Shown here: positions 33,730 through 45,544 of the stretch, one piece after another
Layout of the letters: each line of letters starts with the position of its first letter
Position numbering within the stretch: position 1 is the stretch's first letter
Source: Phlebopus portentosus
Taxonomy: Eukaryota > Basidiomycota > Agaricomycetes > Boletales > Boletinellaceae
Direction: 5' to 3'
Assembly (NCBI GenBank): GCA_037892935.1
Contig: JAYXKI010000008.1
Coordinates: 124,001 to 188,000, forward strand
Length of the DNA: 64,000 nucleotides
Position numbers and translations under genes: made by a program
The notes under the pieces: generated by a model
Database searches by the model: none
The model's input: only the letters and a program-made list of their open reading frames with translations
What the model was told of the DNA's origin: nothing

Positions 33730-36700
33730 ATGAAATACCGGATAGGTATTGACGTTGGAGGTGGGTTTCGGTTCCTGTGTCACGAAGATGTATTACCATT
33801 TTTTTACGAGACATCTTGCAGGCACGAACACAGACGCGGTGATCTTGAACAACACCAATGAAGCCTCGCAAAATGCGATAATCGCTTGGCACAAGTCGCC
33901 GACCACTCCAGACGTCACCACCGGGATCGCGTCAGCTTTAGACGTCGTGCTGGAGGATTCCCACATTGAGAAGAGCGATATCCTGTATATCTCTATTGGC
34001 ACAACTCGTACGTTGTTCGAATACGTAGATAAGCTGCTCTTATCAGTTGTGCTTGAATTAAAAATGCGTAGACTTCTTGAATGCCGTGGTTGAAGCAGAC
34101 CCTAGGCGATTATCAAAGGTCGCAGTACTCAGACTCTCTGGCCCATATACTGCCAGATGTCCGCCGTTCATTGATTTCCCAGCGCGACTTCGTGCGATCA
34201 TCGAAGGTCATGTAGCAATCTTAGACGGTGGACTGGAAAGTACGGCGACATTGCTTATTTCTCCGTTCGTTCCTTTCTCACTGTATATCGATTTTAGTCG
34301 ACGGGAAGGAAATCGTTCCCATTAACGAGGCTCAGATTAAACAACAATGTGAGATAATACTCTCGAAAGGCATCAAAAGTGTTGTCATTGTCGGTGTGTT
34401 TTCGCCTCTTGCCAGCGCTGGAACGCAAGAAGAGTACGTCAAGAGAATTATCCAAGATAATCTCGGAGATGGTGTTAGTGTCGTGTGCTCAAAAGATGGT
34501 AAGATCACTGCTGTCAATGTGTGATATTTCTGCTGAGAGACGCTCCCAGTCGGGCATATCGGACTCCTAGAGAGAGAGAATGCTTCCATTCTAAATGCCT
34601 CTATACTGTCGTTCGCAAAGCGTACCGTCGCAGCCTACCACGCAGTTCTGAACCGTCTAAACCTGTCATGTCCACTGTTTCTTACTCAGGTGCTTATCTT
34701 GTTGCTATTATTAATAGCACCCTTAAATTGAGGTGTATCTTGGCAGCTGGATGGAACTCTTGTTTCATCTTCCGTTGCTGCAACGGTCCCTATTCGCACC
34801 TTTTCCAATGGTCCAACCAATTCCATGCGGGGAGCCGCCTTTCTTGCCGGCTTAGCCAAGACTCGCCAAGAAGTTGGGAAGCCGAGGATTGTCGTCGATG
34901 TCGGCGGGACCACAACAGACGTGGGTGTTCTCCTACCTTCCGGGTTTCCAAGGAAGGCTGCCGCATTTACCTATGGTAAGGACTCTTTCTCTGCCAAGCC
35001 AATTTTGATTCTGAGAACTCATTCGACGCGTCTTCGAAGTCGGAGGTGTTAGGACTAGGCCAGTATCTCTGTTCATCCACATTTCGCAATCGATTTCTAA
35101 CCATATGCTATACAGCTTCTCGATGCCAGATATCCATAGTATCGGCCTTGGCGGTGGGTCACGCGTGCACTTCCTACCCTCAGGTCAAGCAATCGTTGGT
35201 CCCGACTCTGTCGGACATGCTATCCTATCGGAAGCTCTTGTTTTTGGTGGAGAGACCCTTACGGCGACAGATATCGCCGTTGCCTCCGCCCTTCGCGAAT
35301 CAGGGGAGGAAGCTTCTGAATCTGCATCTATTGGTGATAGCGCGAATTTACACGGAAAACTTACATCGCCTCAGATTGATGCCGCTCTCAATCGCATCCG
35401 GAATATCCTCGAGGGAGCGATTGACAAGATGAAGACCGAGCCAGGTGACATCGAAATGCTCCTTGTTGGAGGAGGCGCCGTTATCCTACCTTCGACTCTG
35501 GCGGGAATCTCCAATATTGTCCGACCGCCATTCTTTGATGTTGCAAACGCGGTTGGCGCTGCGATAGCACGTGTTGCTGGTGGCGTAGATCGCGTAGAAA
35601 TCCCCGGAGGAAAGAATGGTGACATAGAAGAGATCGTGGAGCGGTGCAAACAGGAGGCCATCAGGAGAGCTATCGAAGCTGGCGCGAACAAGATTACCGT
35701 GGAAGTTGCAGAAGTGGCCGTCATTCAACTCCCGGTACGATGATCCCGCAATTTATGGCTCGCGACCAGTAGATAATACTGAAACTAATTAACAAAGTAT
35801 GTCGCTAATCATGCATCACGCATCGTCGTCAGGGCTGTGGGAGATCTGGACCTCTCCTCGGTCATACACCAATCAGACAATGTCAAGTTCATGGAGAAGA
35901 TTGCTCTCAACGATGTCTTCGATAATGATGCGCATGAAACAACCCCTTCGATCGGTCGGGGGGAGTCTGATCGCGAGCTGGTAAACCCTGCTACATACCG
36001 TCCTGATGTATCCTCCGACGGTATCTGGACGCTCTCAGAAACTGACGTCGGCGAGTCTCTACATTACTATCTCTAAAATCTTAAAACGTACCTCTTACTG
36101 TGCCTTTGCCTTTAGAATGGCTTTCAGAAGGATGCGCCGTACTAGGCTGCGGAGGTGGTGGTGCGACTTACGCTGCATTCCTCATGGCTCGTGAGGCGAT
36201 TCGCAGGGGACGTCGTATTCGTGTCGTAAGCGCAGATTATCTGTTGGATAAGGACGCTCCGAGTAGCAATGATAAGCGTGAGGACTGGGTTATGCCATGT
36301 GGGTTCATGGGTAGTCCTAGTGTGTCGAGCGAACGAATTCCGTCAGGACAAGAAATTCCGACGGCTTGCATTAGCTCTATGCGCTTTTTTGGCATTTCCA
36401 AACAGCAAATCGCGGCAGTTATTTCGTATGTGTCCCCTAAGTTGCTTTGCTTGGAAGTCCTTGCTTACTAGTTAGACTTTAGTGACGAAATCGGCGGTAA
36501 GAATGGACTGGAGCCTATGTTATTAGCTACTCAGGATGGTTTTGATTATCCTGTTGTGGACGGTCAGTTCTGTTCACAGTGCCAGTTCAATGGGGCGGAG
36601 ACAAACATCACTAACAATTGAGACAGGTGATTTGATGGGACGAGCTTACCCAAGACTAGAGCAAATTCTTCCATGCATTTTCAAAGAGAACGGGTGAGTC

Positions 36701-37844
36701 TTCTTTAGTCCCTAACTCGGATTATCTAATTCCTTCACTAGACTGTATCCAGTATCTGCGGCGGATGGCGTCGGTAACTGTATGGTTGGTAATAATGTAG
36801 CGATGCATCAGTAACCATTTCAAACCTCTGTTTTCGGTTGTCCTCCTTTTCTTCAGATTGTCCCGACAGCCCGGAATAGTCCGATTGTCGAGGACATTCT
36901 TCGCGCAGCTTGCACGGTTCTCGGATCCTCTGTAGCCTTATCGATAAGTCCTTTGCGTGCGAGCGAGCTAAAGCAGCACGCGATACTCGGTACAACAAGT
37001 CAGGCATGGCGGATAGGGCGAGCCATTGCTTTGTGCCGGAAGAATAGGTGTGACAATTTCTCCCGTGTCTTCGACCACAGTTCTTATACATTCATAGTAA
37101 TATGCGAGGTATCCCAGATACGATCACCGCTTTACAAGATGGAAAGTGTCTCTTTAACGGGAAGGTATGCAATAACTCCATTGCGTGATGTTCCCCGCCA
37201 GTTCATGAAGCTAACATTGCTATAAGATCATTGACGTACAACGCGTGGGTTTCCTGCACCTATTCTCTGCAATGTAAGGCAGTGCTCACGGAATCGACTT
37301 ATTAGGAGGTCAGGGGTGGCTTCACACATGGAAAGATTACCATTGCGCCCCTTTTGCAGGACGAACTCGAAAGCATTGCTTCCTCAGACATGAATACCGC
37401 TCCTGGTACCCGATTGGTCATACCGTTCCAAAATGAGAATCTTTACGCGGAACTGCATGACGAAAATGGATTTCCGAAGGTCGTTGCTCCCATCTTGTAT
37501 GCCAAGGTCGTCGTATTGAATGATTATTTCCCTTTAGATTATTTGTTCCGTGCCGGACTTGATAGCCGTCCTTGATTCCCAGAATGGTGCTTCTATTGGG
37601 ACTCAGGACTACCGCTATGGCTTACGAGTGACCGTCCTGGGGTTGTCTTGCGACCCAAGATGGACCACACCCAAAGGACTCGAAATCGGAGGACCAGGAG
37701 CATTCGGGTTTGTCGTCCCTAGTTCAGCGGTGTAGTATGCCTGACTTGCTCTATCTGCTACGTAGATTCAGTTATGCGTACGTGCCAATTGGATCATACG
37801 CTGAGCCGCGCAGCGTTATAAAACAGTATGCACAGGCCAGCTAG
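33730..37844 (+). CDS. Hydantoinase/oxoprolinase fused to DUF917 (S-methyl thiohydantoin desulfurase-like) region
   Basis: Many-exon gene from ATG 33730 (MKYRIGIDVGG-TNTDAVIL) to TAG 37842, about 1,000 residues. N-terminal hydantoinase half: the two phosphate loops DVGGTNTDAVIL and VVDVGGTTTDVGVLLPSG, then IGLGGGSRVHFLPSGQAIVG, DSVGHAILSEALVFGGETLT, and MLLVGGGAVILPSTLAGI. C-terminal DUF917 half: CAVLGCGGGGATYAAFLMA, VVDGDLMGRAYPRLEQILP, VSAADGVGN, RGGFTHGKITI, VPDLIAVLDSQNGASIGTQD, YRYGLRVTVLG, and the end YVPIGSYAEPRSVIKQY. Hydantoinase_A enzymes hydrolyse cyclic amides with ATP, and DUF917 is, as I recall, now named for S-methyl thiohydantoin desulfurase. A cytosolic enzyme degrading a hydantoin-like ring is likely. 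Both halves on one polypeptide is a known fungal arrangement; the substrate is inference. Confidence 0.88.
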
Positions 37845-38151
37845 ATTGGTAAGCAAGCAAGCATTCTTTTTACTTAATAACGTACTCAGTCGAACTGCAT
37901 AGATGCTTGTCTCTCATGTTAAATATCCATTGTACTTCATATATAAGTCGGTAAAGACACTTCGCGCGCAACGATTAAACCTCAAGTAAACTTCAAGCAG
38001 AGCATTGTTCCGGCTACTGGATATGGTCCAAAGTAATCACTGATCCATGTATCGCATCTCGCAAACGCCGTGTACAGATTTCCGGCCAACCATCTTTCGC
38101 CTATACCTCGGTATTTGTCTTCCGCTTATTTGGTAAAAGGATCAATTCGAG

Positions 38152-38550
38152 TTATATGTGCTTGTGGACTGAAACAATATGGTGCCACTCATCCTTGATC
38201 TCGCAATTATTCTGATACCCTTGCGCAGCGACCTTATTAAAAATCTTGACATGTTTAGTAACATCCTTGACTTTCTCATCATAGATCACATTCTCGTGGT
38301 TACCCAGTTCTCGATTAGGAGACAGCAAGGTTCTCTTTTGCAATCAGGCAGCATGATCATAATGATGAGAGGACGTACCCCTCAGGAATTCAGTAACCAG
38401 TCTCGCTGTCCGAGGCGCGAAGCTCCGTATTGCATCGCCTGTTGTAATCTGCTTTTCACCCATTAAAGATTCGGTCTTGGTACCTGTTTGGAACTTCTGG
38501 TTTTCCTTACTGGCAGAGCCAGTGAGCCCGAGGTTCTTCGGGATGTTCTT
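38152..38550 (-). CDS. Possible small hypothetical gene, 3' exons only
   Basis: Minus-strand frame reading NIPKNLGLTGSASKENQKF, TGTKTESLMGEKQITTGDA and PRTARLVTEFLR, then a 44-base GTACGT...AAAAG intron, and an exon TLLSPNRELGNHENVIYDE then VKDVTKHVKIFNKVAAQGY to a stop at 38152. Both pieces are in phase and protein-like. The 5' end was not found; an ATG near 38715 (MMQVAKQALV) runs into a stop. It may be a gene remnant. No family is recognised. Confidence 0.33.
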
Positions 38551-38983
38551 CTAACAGAACGGGATAAAATTGTGCAATAATTCACTTTTCCTCTTTCTCT
38601 CGGATATCCGAGGGATAGACATTGGTAATCTCTATTGAAATTGAGTCGTTATGCACGCCACAAATGATCTAGACGAGCGCCTGCTTTGCAACTTGCATCA
38701 TTGTTTCGAAGAGATAGTAAGATCATAGAATGGAAAGAAGCTTGGAGAGAATCGGCAGAGGGGAGGAGCCTCACTGGAGCGTCATCGCGAGGCGCGAACA
38801 AAATGGATAATGGATTTCCATGGTGTACTCGGTGCTGATGTATACCTACTGTAGTATTTATTTCAAAGAAGAAGCGCGTACGCGGATAACAAATAAATTC
38901 TTGGCCACAGTCCTGTTCTATACAAGTTTTTTATAGCTAGAATTTCTGACATAACTCTGGTCGAGAATGAAGTTACAATCCGC

Positions 38984-39557
38984 TTATTTCTTGTCCACTT
39001 TCTCGTGAACAGAGCTCAGCAAGCTACTTACGACAGTGCTAGATGCTGAATCAGAAGAGAAGAATGACGAGACACCGCTCTCGCATCTCAAGAAAGCATT
39101 CATAAAGCTCGACGTGGAAGTTCCTTCTGCGATCTTCGCGTACTTGTTATCCGGAAGTTCAAGCACGACTGTCATCCAATAAATACTCGTTAATTTCAAT
39201 TTATATGCCTCCATATTGATGGTGCGTACCTTTGACTCTGTACGGAATCTGTTGTATCAATTGTGCATCTGGACTACTATAGAAGAGCCTGACACTTTTA
39301 AGGTGACCATTGCCAACTTTTGCTGCCTCGGCTTTCAGACCTGGAACGTAAGTTCATAAGAAACGGCCATGTAAACGATGATATCCTTCAGAGGTACGTG
39401 ACCGGAGCGTACCCTTGACAAAGTCCCTGAGGTTGTCGTCAATACTCGCATTCTCTGTGAGCTCGATCCAGCCTGTGACTGAGGTGTACTTGAGTGAACG
39501 CTGAGTGATATCTTTCGTTGCCGATGCGGCCGTGCTGTGGCTCTTGTTTCCGGACAT
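38984..39557 (-). CDS. Small hypothetical protein
   Basis: Three exons: ATG 39557 (MSGNKSHSTAASATKDITQR, then SLKYTSVTGWIELTENASI and DDNLRDFVKG), then LKAEAAKVGNGHLKSVRLFY, and a last exon VVLELPDNKYAKIAEGTSTS to VHEKVDKK with a stop at 38984. The two introns are GT-AG and in phase. The product is about 170 residues, probably soluble, with a Ser-rich segment (SFFSSDSASSTVVSSLLSS) near the C-terminus. No domain is recognised. In-frame ATG codons upstream of 39557 exist, but the composition becomes non-protein-like there. Confidence 0.5.
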
Positions 39558-41851
39558 AGTTGAATTCTCGAGTGAAGACCTGCAATGAGCTTTGTACGGG
39601 ATATTGGATTGAAGTGAAAGGAAGCGAAGAGCCAGTATTTGTAATATCTGTCCGTGACGCGCTAAAGCGAATCTGTCATATTGCGCAGGACCATAAGGAA
39701 GAATGTAAATCTTGATCAAAGAGAAATTTGTGGCGAAAAGTAAATCATAATGTCTTGGGCTATATTGAATTTAGCAGGCGCAAATCCACAAGATGACAGC
39801 AATCAAAGTTGACATCAAGATAGGAAAAGGCTTTATGAGCAGCCGAAAGGATAAAGTACACGATGCGGCGATCATAAAGTAATGCAAAGGAACCGCAATT
39901 ATGCCTGCCGAATATGCAGTTAGTGCGAGCTTTAGAACAGTTCTACAGCGATAACCAGTCTAGACAAGAGCAAAGTGGCGCAGAATAACTCCCTTAGTGC
40001 GTGTTGCTTTGCAAAGTTTCCCTAAGTGAACAGCGAATCCGCGCTAGAGATTCTGTAACGGCATATGGGTAAGTTCAGTAGGAGGTACAGCAGTTCCTTT
40101 TGGTATTTTCGTCTTTTCGTAGGCAAGTCGGCTTATTCGGCTGGACTATATGGTTCGCGCACATAAATATTCGCCTTGGTTGGTGATCTTACTTACAACA
40201 AGTGCCGCCAAGGACAACCGGACCGATATGCACGAGATCTTGCTTGAGTTCCATACTGTCGAAAACTATTTCCTCCGTTGACAGCGTTATTGTTCAGCGA
40301 GAACTGCTCTATGCCGTTATACCACAGGAGGAAGCACGCGACTGAATAACACATTACGGCACCCAGATATCAGATGGCATTGCCCCAATAATTTGTTGAG
40401 AACCGCCTGAGTGAGCCAAACTTTCAGTAAGGATGAAACGCCGATCTCAACCGAAACGGAATGGGAATCTGCGCAGCACCTCGAGGCGCCACCAGTCGTC
40501 GGAAGGGGGGCACGATTAACATACGTTGAGGGCCCAAGGATTAGGTTTGTAAATGTATGAGGGTGACTGATAGCTAATACGTTGAGGGATAAACAGTGAA
40601 CGGAAGCAAAACTCATGGCCGTTGAAGGTCATGAGATGTGTTACGTAATTCGAAGTTACCTAATTTTGACCGAATTCCCGGTTCTTGTTGCTTGCGCTCA
40701 TTGGTATCCTCCACCTTGTCGCTAACCAGTGACCATCGACCCGAGTAGAGTAAGTGAGAGTAGACAATCCTCCCCGATTTCCCTCTCTGTTCCCGTCACT
40801 GGTCCGTCTTCTCTTCACAGCAAATCCATAGCAACGCCTGTTTCTTGTGAGTTATCCTCAGAATTTTTTGCGTCATTTGATGTCGTTTCCTTGTCTCTGT
40901 ATATGTATCTCTCCATTTCCATCTGCTACTCTATCAGTCCCATCTCCATCCCGCGGGGTCTCCTCCGTGTCTGTGACTGTGCCACATGAAATCGCCGACA
41001 TCGACATCACCGTGATTGGGCCGTTTGCCAGGGCCATGCTCTTAGGGCCGGCCTCGCACCTATCACCGTTGCTGGTGGATCCCGCCGGCTCGAAAATCTC
41101 TCAAAGTTGTGATCGTCGCCGAAGCACCCGACGACGCAACAACTCGCATTTATACCCGCCTTCTCGCGCGCCTTTCTGCTTCTTCGCTCTTTGTGACGCG
41201 TAGCCGGACATTTTAAATCTTAATATAATATAATCTCGTCGATTTATGAGCTAATCTATTTTACCTTTCATCAGCGTGTCTAATTAGATTGATATCGGAC
41301 ATACAGGTCGTGGGACTCTGGGCGCGTCGGGTCTTCAGTTCAGAATTGCGTAGCGAGGCAACGCATACTTGTCCTGTGCATTGCGGTTCCCGCCTTCGTT
41401 GCTATTGTTGTCGGTTGTCCGGTGGTCGAACGGACTTCAACACGAAGATTGAGCTTTGTGAGCGTGTTTCTGCTGCATTTCGGCGTACCAAACGGAGCGT
41501 ATCTCCTGACTTTTGTGCTCTTTTCTAACCTGTTTCAAATTCTGGCTCTCTAAAGCGCCTAAGCAGATTAGCTTTACGGAAGCAAATAATTTACCGCTGC
41601 TTGTTAATCAGAGACTCGTATGTTTTAATCTGTCTGCCTACCCTCTTATTTATCGTTATTCGCGTGAACTGATTTATGCTGCCAGCCGACCCGACCCGAC
41701 CGCCTGACCTTTCACTCCACATTCCTATCAGCCCTATTTTCTGTACCTCCAGAAAAGACGGATAAGAGAGACGAGGTGATCAACAATCCCCCGGGCAAAA
41801 GTTTGAATATCAAGTTGAATTCGAGTCTTAGTGGACCTATCTAGTTGCGCG
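39558..41851. promoter_or_regulatory. Long upstream region of the velvet gene
   Basis: About 2.3 kb without a supported gene. The right half (40700-41850) is rich in CT tracts and contains several short frames starting at ATG that could act as upstream open reading frames in a long 5' leader, a common feature of fungal regulator genes. No conserved protein was found in it. Confidence 0.4.
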
Positions 41852-44038
41852 ATGACTCCCAACGCATCTACCGGTACCCATTCGCACTCGGCCTACTATG
41901 ATGAAAACGAGATTGCTTCTGCTTCTCGACACGTTTCTCATTCGCGAACTTACGATCAAGTGAACAACCAGCACGAATTTCAGAGCCGTCTAACCCAAGC
42001 GACGGAACCTGCGGGTTCGGTTGGAGCTGCGGCAGCGGGGGAAGGAGCAATGTTCTATACTCCTTCCAACTTTGCTCCGACTCGTATGTCCGCTCATCAA
42101 TACAGCGCAGCTCCTACATCGACAGGAACTGCATATCAGCCACAGGGCAGCTATCTAGATACAGATCTATCCCCTCCTTCGGTTACAACCACTACAAGTA
42201 CATACTATACTGGAGCACAGATCCAGAATCACTCACAGACGCAATATACTGTTACGCCGATGTCCTCTCTCCATTCCAACTTGAACACAAACACCAATGC
42301 ACAAGACCTTTCGCCGGTGTTACTATCCGCTGAGCACCCGAGTCGCGCATCTTCAGGTCCAATATCCAACTCATCAGCGCCGAGCGCGACAGCGACCGGA
42401 AGTGCTCGTCCGACAGATCCTCCCTCACCGACGAATATCAACGCGAGACGGCATACCACAGCAGACATCGGGAAGTGGAAAATGTTTGCATCGGGTCCGT
42501 TTATGGGCCGGACGGTCCGCGCGGAGATTAAGGAAGTGCAGAAGGCGGATTTAGGTAGAAAGTGTGCCGATCCGCCGACGGGTTCCTCGGCTCATAGCTC
42601 GCATCACGGAGGAAATGGGACTGGTAGCGGGAATGGAGCGGGACAAGAAGGTGAAACGACTGATGCTACAGGCTCCCGCAGAGGAAAAGAGAAAGAGCAC
42701 CAGGGTAGTAGGGACGGGAATGTGAAAGAAAATCACGGCGAAACAAAGGCGGTCCGCAAGGACCGACGACCCCTGGATCCTCCGCCGGTCGTGGAGCTCA
42801 AGTTTTTCGAGAGTATACATCGCGGAACGCCTCATGAGTATGAGCGGCCCATACCTGCAGAAGAGGTGGAAATTGGTGGGCTGATCTGCCAAGTGGATTT
42901 ATTCAGAGTTACAATCCCACCGAGCCCGACTGAGGTCGCTAGTTTGACGCTGCAGGCACATGCCGGCGGCATTGGTCCTGTGCATGGTGGCCAGGCATTT
43001 GGGTATGGAACGGGAGCGACGAGTTTGGGGTTGCAATCTCACGCACACGGACTTCCAGGCCAGTCCCCTTACGAGCAGCACGGGTTCGCGTATCCTCCAA
43101 ATCCGTCAGCACGACGCCAGAGCTTGCTGGGCACAGAGGAGAACGCCAGTGCTGCGTCACCTTTAGATGCTGGTTGGGAATCGGCATCTCCCGTTTCGCC
43201 TGTATCACCGTATACGTATCATCGTCACCCTCCGCCCCATCACTCACCTGTCCATCCACATACGCTCCCGACGCTCAATACCCACGTCCCAACTCTTCAC
43301 AACATCAATTCCCCTTCGCTTGATGCACCTATTGATCCAGATGCTCTTCCTCTGCCGTCTGAGTCTGATAAACTTTCGCGAGTCCTGTTTGGCGAGTCGT
43401 ATTCGCACGCGTGCTCAATTCTCGACCTGCATGGGCGCCCAGTCCTCTATTTTGTCTTTTCTGACCTGTCCGTCAAGCTCGAAGGTCTCTTCCGGCCCAG
43501 ATACAGATTCTTTGATCTGTTCAGCCGGACGTCTGAGGGTCCAGACGTACCGATTTTGGCCCAATGCTTCGGAGGCGCATTTGCAGTGTATAGTACGAAG
43601 GAGTTCCCTGGACTGAAGGCTAGTACTCCCTTGACCAAACACCTTAGCCGTTGGGGAATTCGCGTGAACATACGTGAGACCGAAAGGAAGAGAAGGGCGC
43701 CTGACGGTAACGGCGGCAACGGCAGCTCAAATGCGGGGTCATCAACCGGTAAGGAGAAGAAGAGAGGTGGTAATGGAGGCGGTGGAAGGAAAGCGAGAGG
43801 AGGAAGCGTAGCTGGCAGCGTCGGAGCAGGTGGCGCGTCAAGCAGTGCTTCGGTGCGCGAAGATGAAGATGCGGATGAAAGGGGAGGCGGCACGAGCAGC
43901 CCGGTGACAACGTCGCGTGTCATCGACGCTCCCAAGCGCTATCTAGAAGGTGCCGTTAGAGGTCGTGGGCGGGCGAGAAGCACTGCCGCCGGCGGAAGTG
44001 GAGAGGCTAGAGGCCGTGGCAAGAGTCGCGGAGACTAG
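41852..44038 (+). CDS. Velvet-domain transcription regulator (VosA/VelB-like), intronless
   Basis: Single exon, 728 residues from ATG 41852 (MTPNASTGTHSHSAYYDENE); the frame is open upstream from 41831 but without ATG. The first 200 residues are disordered, Ser/Thr/Gln-rich. The velvet domain is in three pieces: GRTVRAEIKEVQKADLGRKC (about residue 220-235), PPPVVELKFFESIHRGTPHE and ICQVDLFRVTIP (about 310-360), and LSRVLFGESYSHACSILDL followed by YFVFSDLSVKLEGLFRPRY, ILAQCFGGAFAVYSTKEFPG and STPLTKHLSRWGIRVNIRE (about 505-605). Low-complexity inserts of roughly 70 and 150 residues separate them. Basic ERKRRAP and Gly-rich basic tails could be nuclear signals. Velvet proteins bind DNA and control development, sporulation and secondary metabolism in response to light. 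Confidence 0.92.
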   Translation: MTPNASTGTHSHSAYYDENEIASASRHVSHSRTYDQVNNQHEFQSRLTQATEPAGSVGAAAAGEGAMFYTPSNFAPTRMSAHQYSAAPTSTGTAYQPQGSYLDTDLSPPSVTTTTSTYYTGAQIQNHSQTQYTVTPMSSLHSNLNTNTNAQDLSPVLLSAEHPSRASSGPISNSSAPSATATGSARPTDPPSPTNINARRHTTADIGKWKMFASGPFMGRTVRAEIKEVQKADLGRKCADPPTGSSAHSSHHGGNGTGSGNGAGQEGETTDATGSRRGKEKEHQGSRDGNVKENHGETKAVRKDRRPLDPPPVVELKFFESIHRGTPHEYERPIPAEEVEIGGLICQVDLFRVTIPPSPTEVASLTLQAHAGGIGPVHGGQAFGYGTGATSLGLQSHAHGLPGQSPYEQHGFAYPPNPSARRQSLLGTEENASAASPLDAGWESASPVSPVSPYTYHRHPPPHHSPVHPHTLPTLNTHVPTLHNINSPSLDAPIDPDALPLPSESDKLSRVLFGESYSHACSILDLHGRPVLYFVFSDLSVKLEGLFRPRYRFFDLFSRTSEGPDVPILAQCFGGAFAVYSTKEFPGLKASTPLTKHLSRWGIRVNIRETERKRRAPDGNGGNGSSNAGSSTGKEKKRGGNGGGGRKARGGSVAGSVGAGGASSSASVREDEDADERGGGTSSPVTTSRVIDAPKRYLEGAVRGRGRARSTAAGGSGEARGRGKSRGD

Positions 44039-44748
44039 CTTATGCGCGACTCGGTAAGGTCAGCAGTCTCATTATGCGGTCTTTACTTTGCTTACTGTCC
44101 CACTCTGTGCTCAGCCTCCAGGGTCTCCACAGACCACCTGTTCAACTCGCGTGATAAATGCTGGCTTCAGATACGCCATTACGGATTGACACATTTGTTG
44201 ATGATATGCATGCTTTCTACGTTTTTTTCTCTTGTGTTTTCGGTATTTCTTGTGTTTTGTACCATTTCTTGTAAGTGCTGTCCGGATTTCATTTCTTGTG
44301 CATACCAGTTTTTGTTCGACGCTTCCTACTTACTACTGCTGTCAATGTGCCTGTACATACATTTGTGATGATGTTTTCTTGTGCTGTGTGGTCCTGCTAT
44401 CCAGTGTACCGGATTGCGCCCAGCTTTCTTCTTGTTTCTCTCAGTCATGTTCGCTGTCTATACCGATCTTGCATATGATTACCCGTATTTCTCGACCATT
44501 CGTTCCTGTTGCCTGTGCCGATCCCAGGCATTCGAGCAATACGACAACGAGCAGAACTGCTCGTTCGAGATGCAACCAAGTCCCCTTCTCTATCCATTTA
44601 CCTGTTCATACCTCCTCTCGTCCCAATCATGCATCCCCTTTTCTGTGTTTCATCTCACGCAACCACAACTGCTCATGCATTATTCTACATTGCCTTATCT
44701 CGTGTCCTGGCGCCGACCTACTCTCGCACAGTGTAAATATCGTATTGG
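44039..44748. other. 3' flank of the velvet gene
   Basis: About 700 bases of T/C-rich sequence with no supported gene; open frames here come from pyrimidine bias. It ends at the left TA of the inverted-repeat element. Confidence 0.45.
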
Positions 44749-44750
44749 TA

Positions 44751-45544
44751 CAGTCATGGACTGGTCCTTGAAACAGTACATTTTGATTCTGCTTTTCTAT
44801 TGATTTTACAAAATATTATCTCAAATAAAAAATACCAGATGATAACAGCATCTACATTGATTGTTTGCACAAAATCTCGAGCAGAAATATTGAGTGGAAA
44901 AATTATTATATCCAATTCATCATGTCAGTCTGAATTCTTGTAACACCACTCCTTGAAACACCACTTTCCCACGCTTAGTAGACTTCGAGTTGTGTGTCTC
45001 TCCATCTGATATTTAGCATTTTAATTAGTTCTGATTCATCCTTGGTCTCTTTTGAGAGTCTCTACCTAATATGATGCCATACTTTGCGAAAGTCGAGCCT
45101 GTGTTTGAAGATTGAAGTCTATATTTGCTTGGCAACTCAGTCACGTGACTTTTGCAAATCGCGCAGATCATCTTCAAGACTTGTCTCAGAGACATCCTGA
45201 ATTTATTTACAAATAATCACTCAGTATTTCTACATGAAAATTTGCACAGACGTACCTTTCATAGATAAATAACTCCTGTATTTTTCGTTTTGTACACTGA
45301 TAAGATACATCTCAAATAATTGGACAGAATGTTTTTAAGAAGGTGCAGATCACTACCAAAAAAGCAGTATCTAAGCTATATTGCCACAACTACACTATGG
45401 AAATGCACAATTTTTTTTCTGACAGTATATTATGGGGTTTCCAGTCCATAAAAACACTTCTTATGTCATAGAGATGTTTTGTGGTTGAGTTACAAAAGGG
45501 GTGTTTCAAGGACTGGTGGTGTTTCAAGGACCGGTCCATGACTG
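44751..45544. mobile_element. 794-bp non-autonomous TIR element, Tc1/mariner-like
   Basis: Terminal inverted repeats of 25 bp (44751-44775 and 45520-45544) match at 24 of 25 positions; they begin CAGTCATGGAC and end CCTTGAAACA. Each end is bordered by TA (44749-44750 and 45545-45546), the target duplication typical of Tc1/mariner elements. The right end also carries a near-perfect 18-base direct repeat (GTGTTTCAAGGACYGGT at about 45501 and 45519), and a related CCTTGAAACACCAC lies inside at about 44951. The interior is AT-rich and has no transposase frame, so it must depend on an enzyme made elsewhere. Confidence 0.85.

Noticed and set aside
44039..44803. Overlapping plus-strand frames of up to 179 codons after the velvet gene
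   Set aside because: Caused by T/C-rich sequence. Cys/Ser/Phe-rich translations lack any fold or motif, and two run into the inverted-repeat element.
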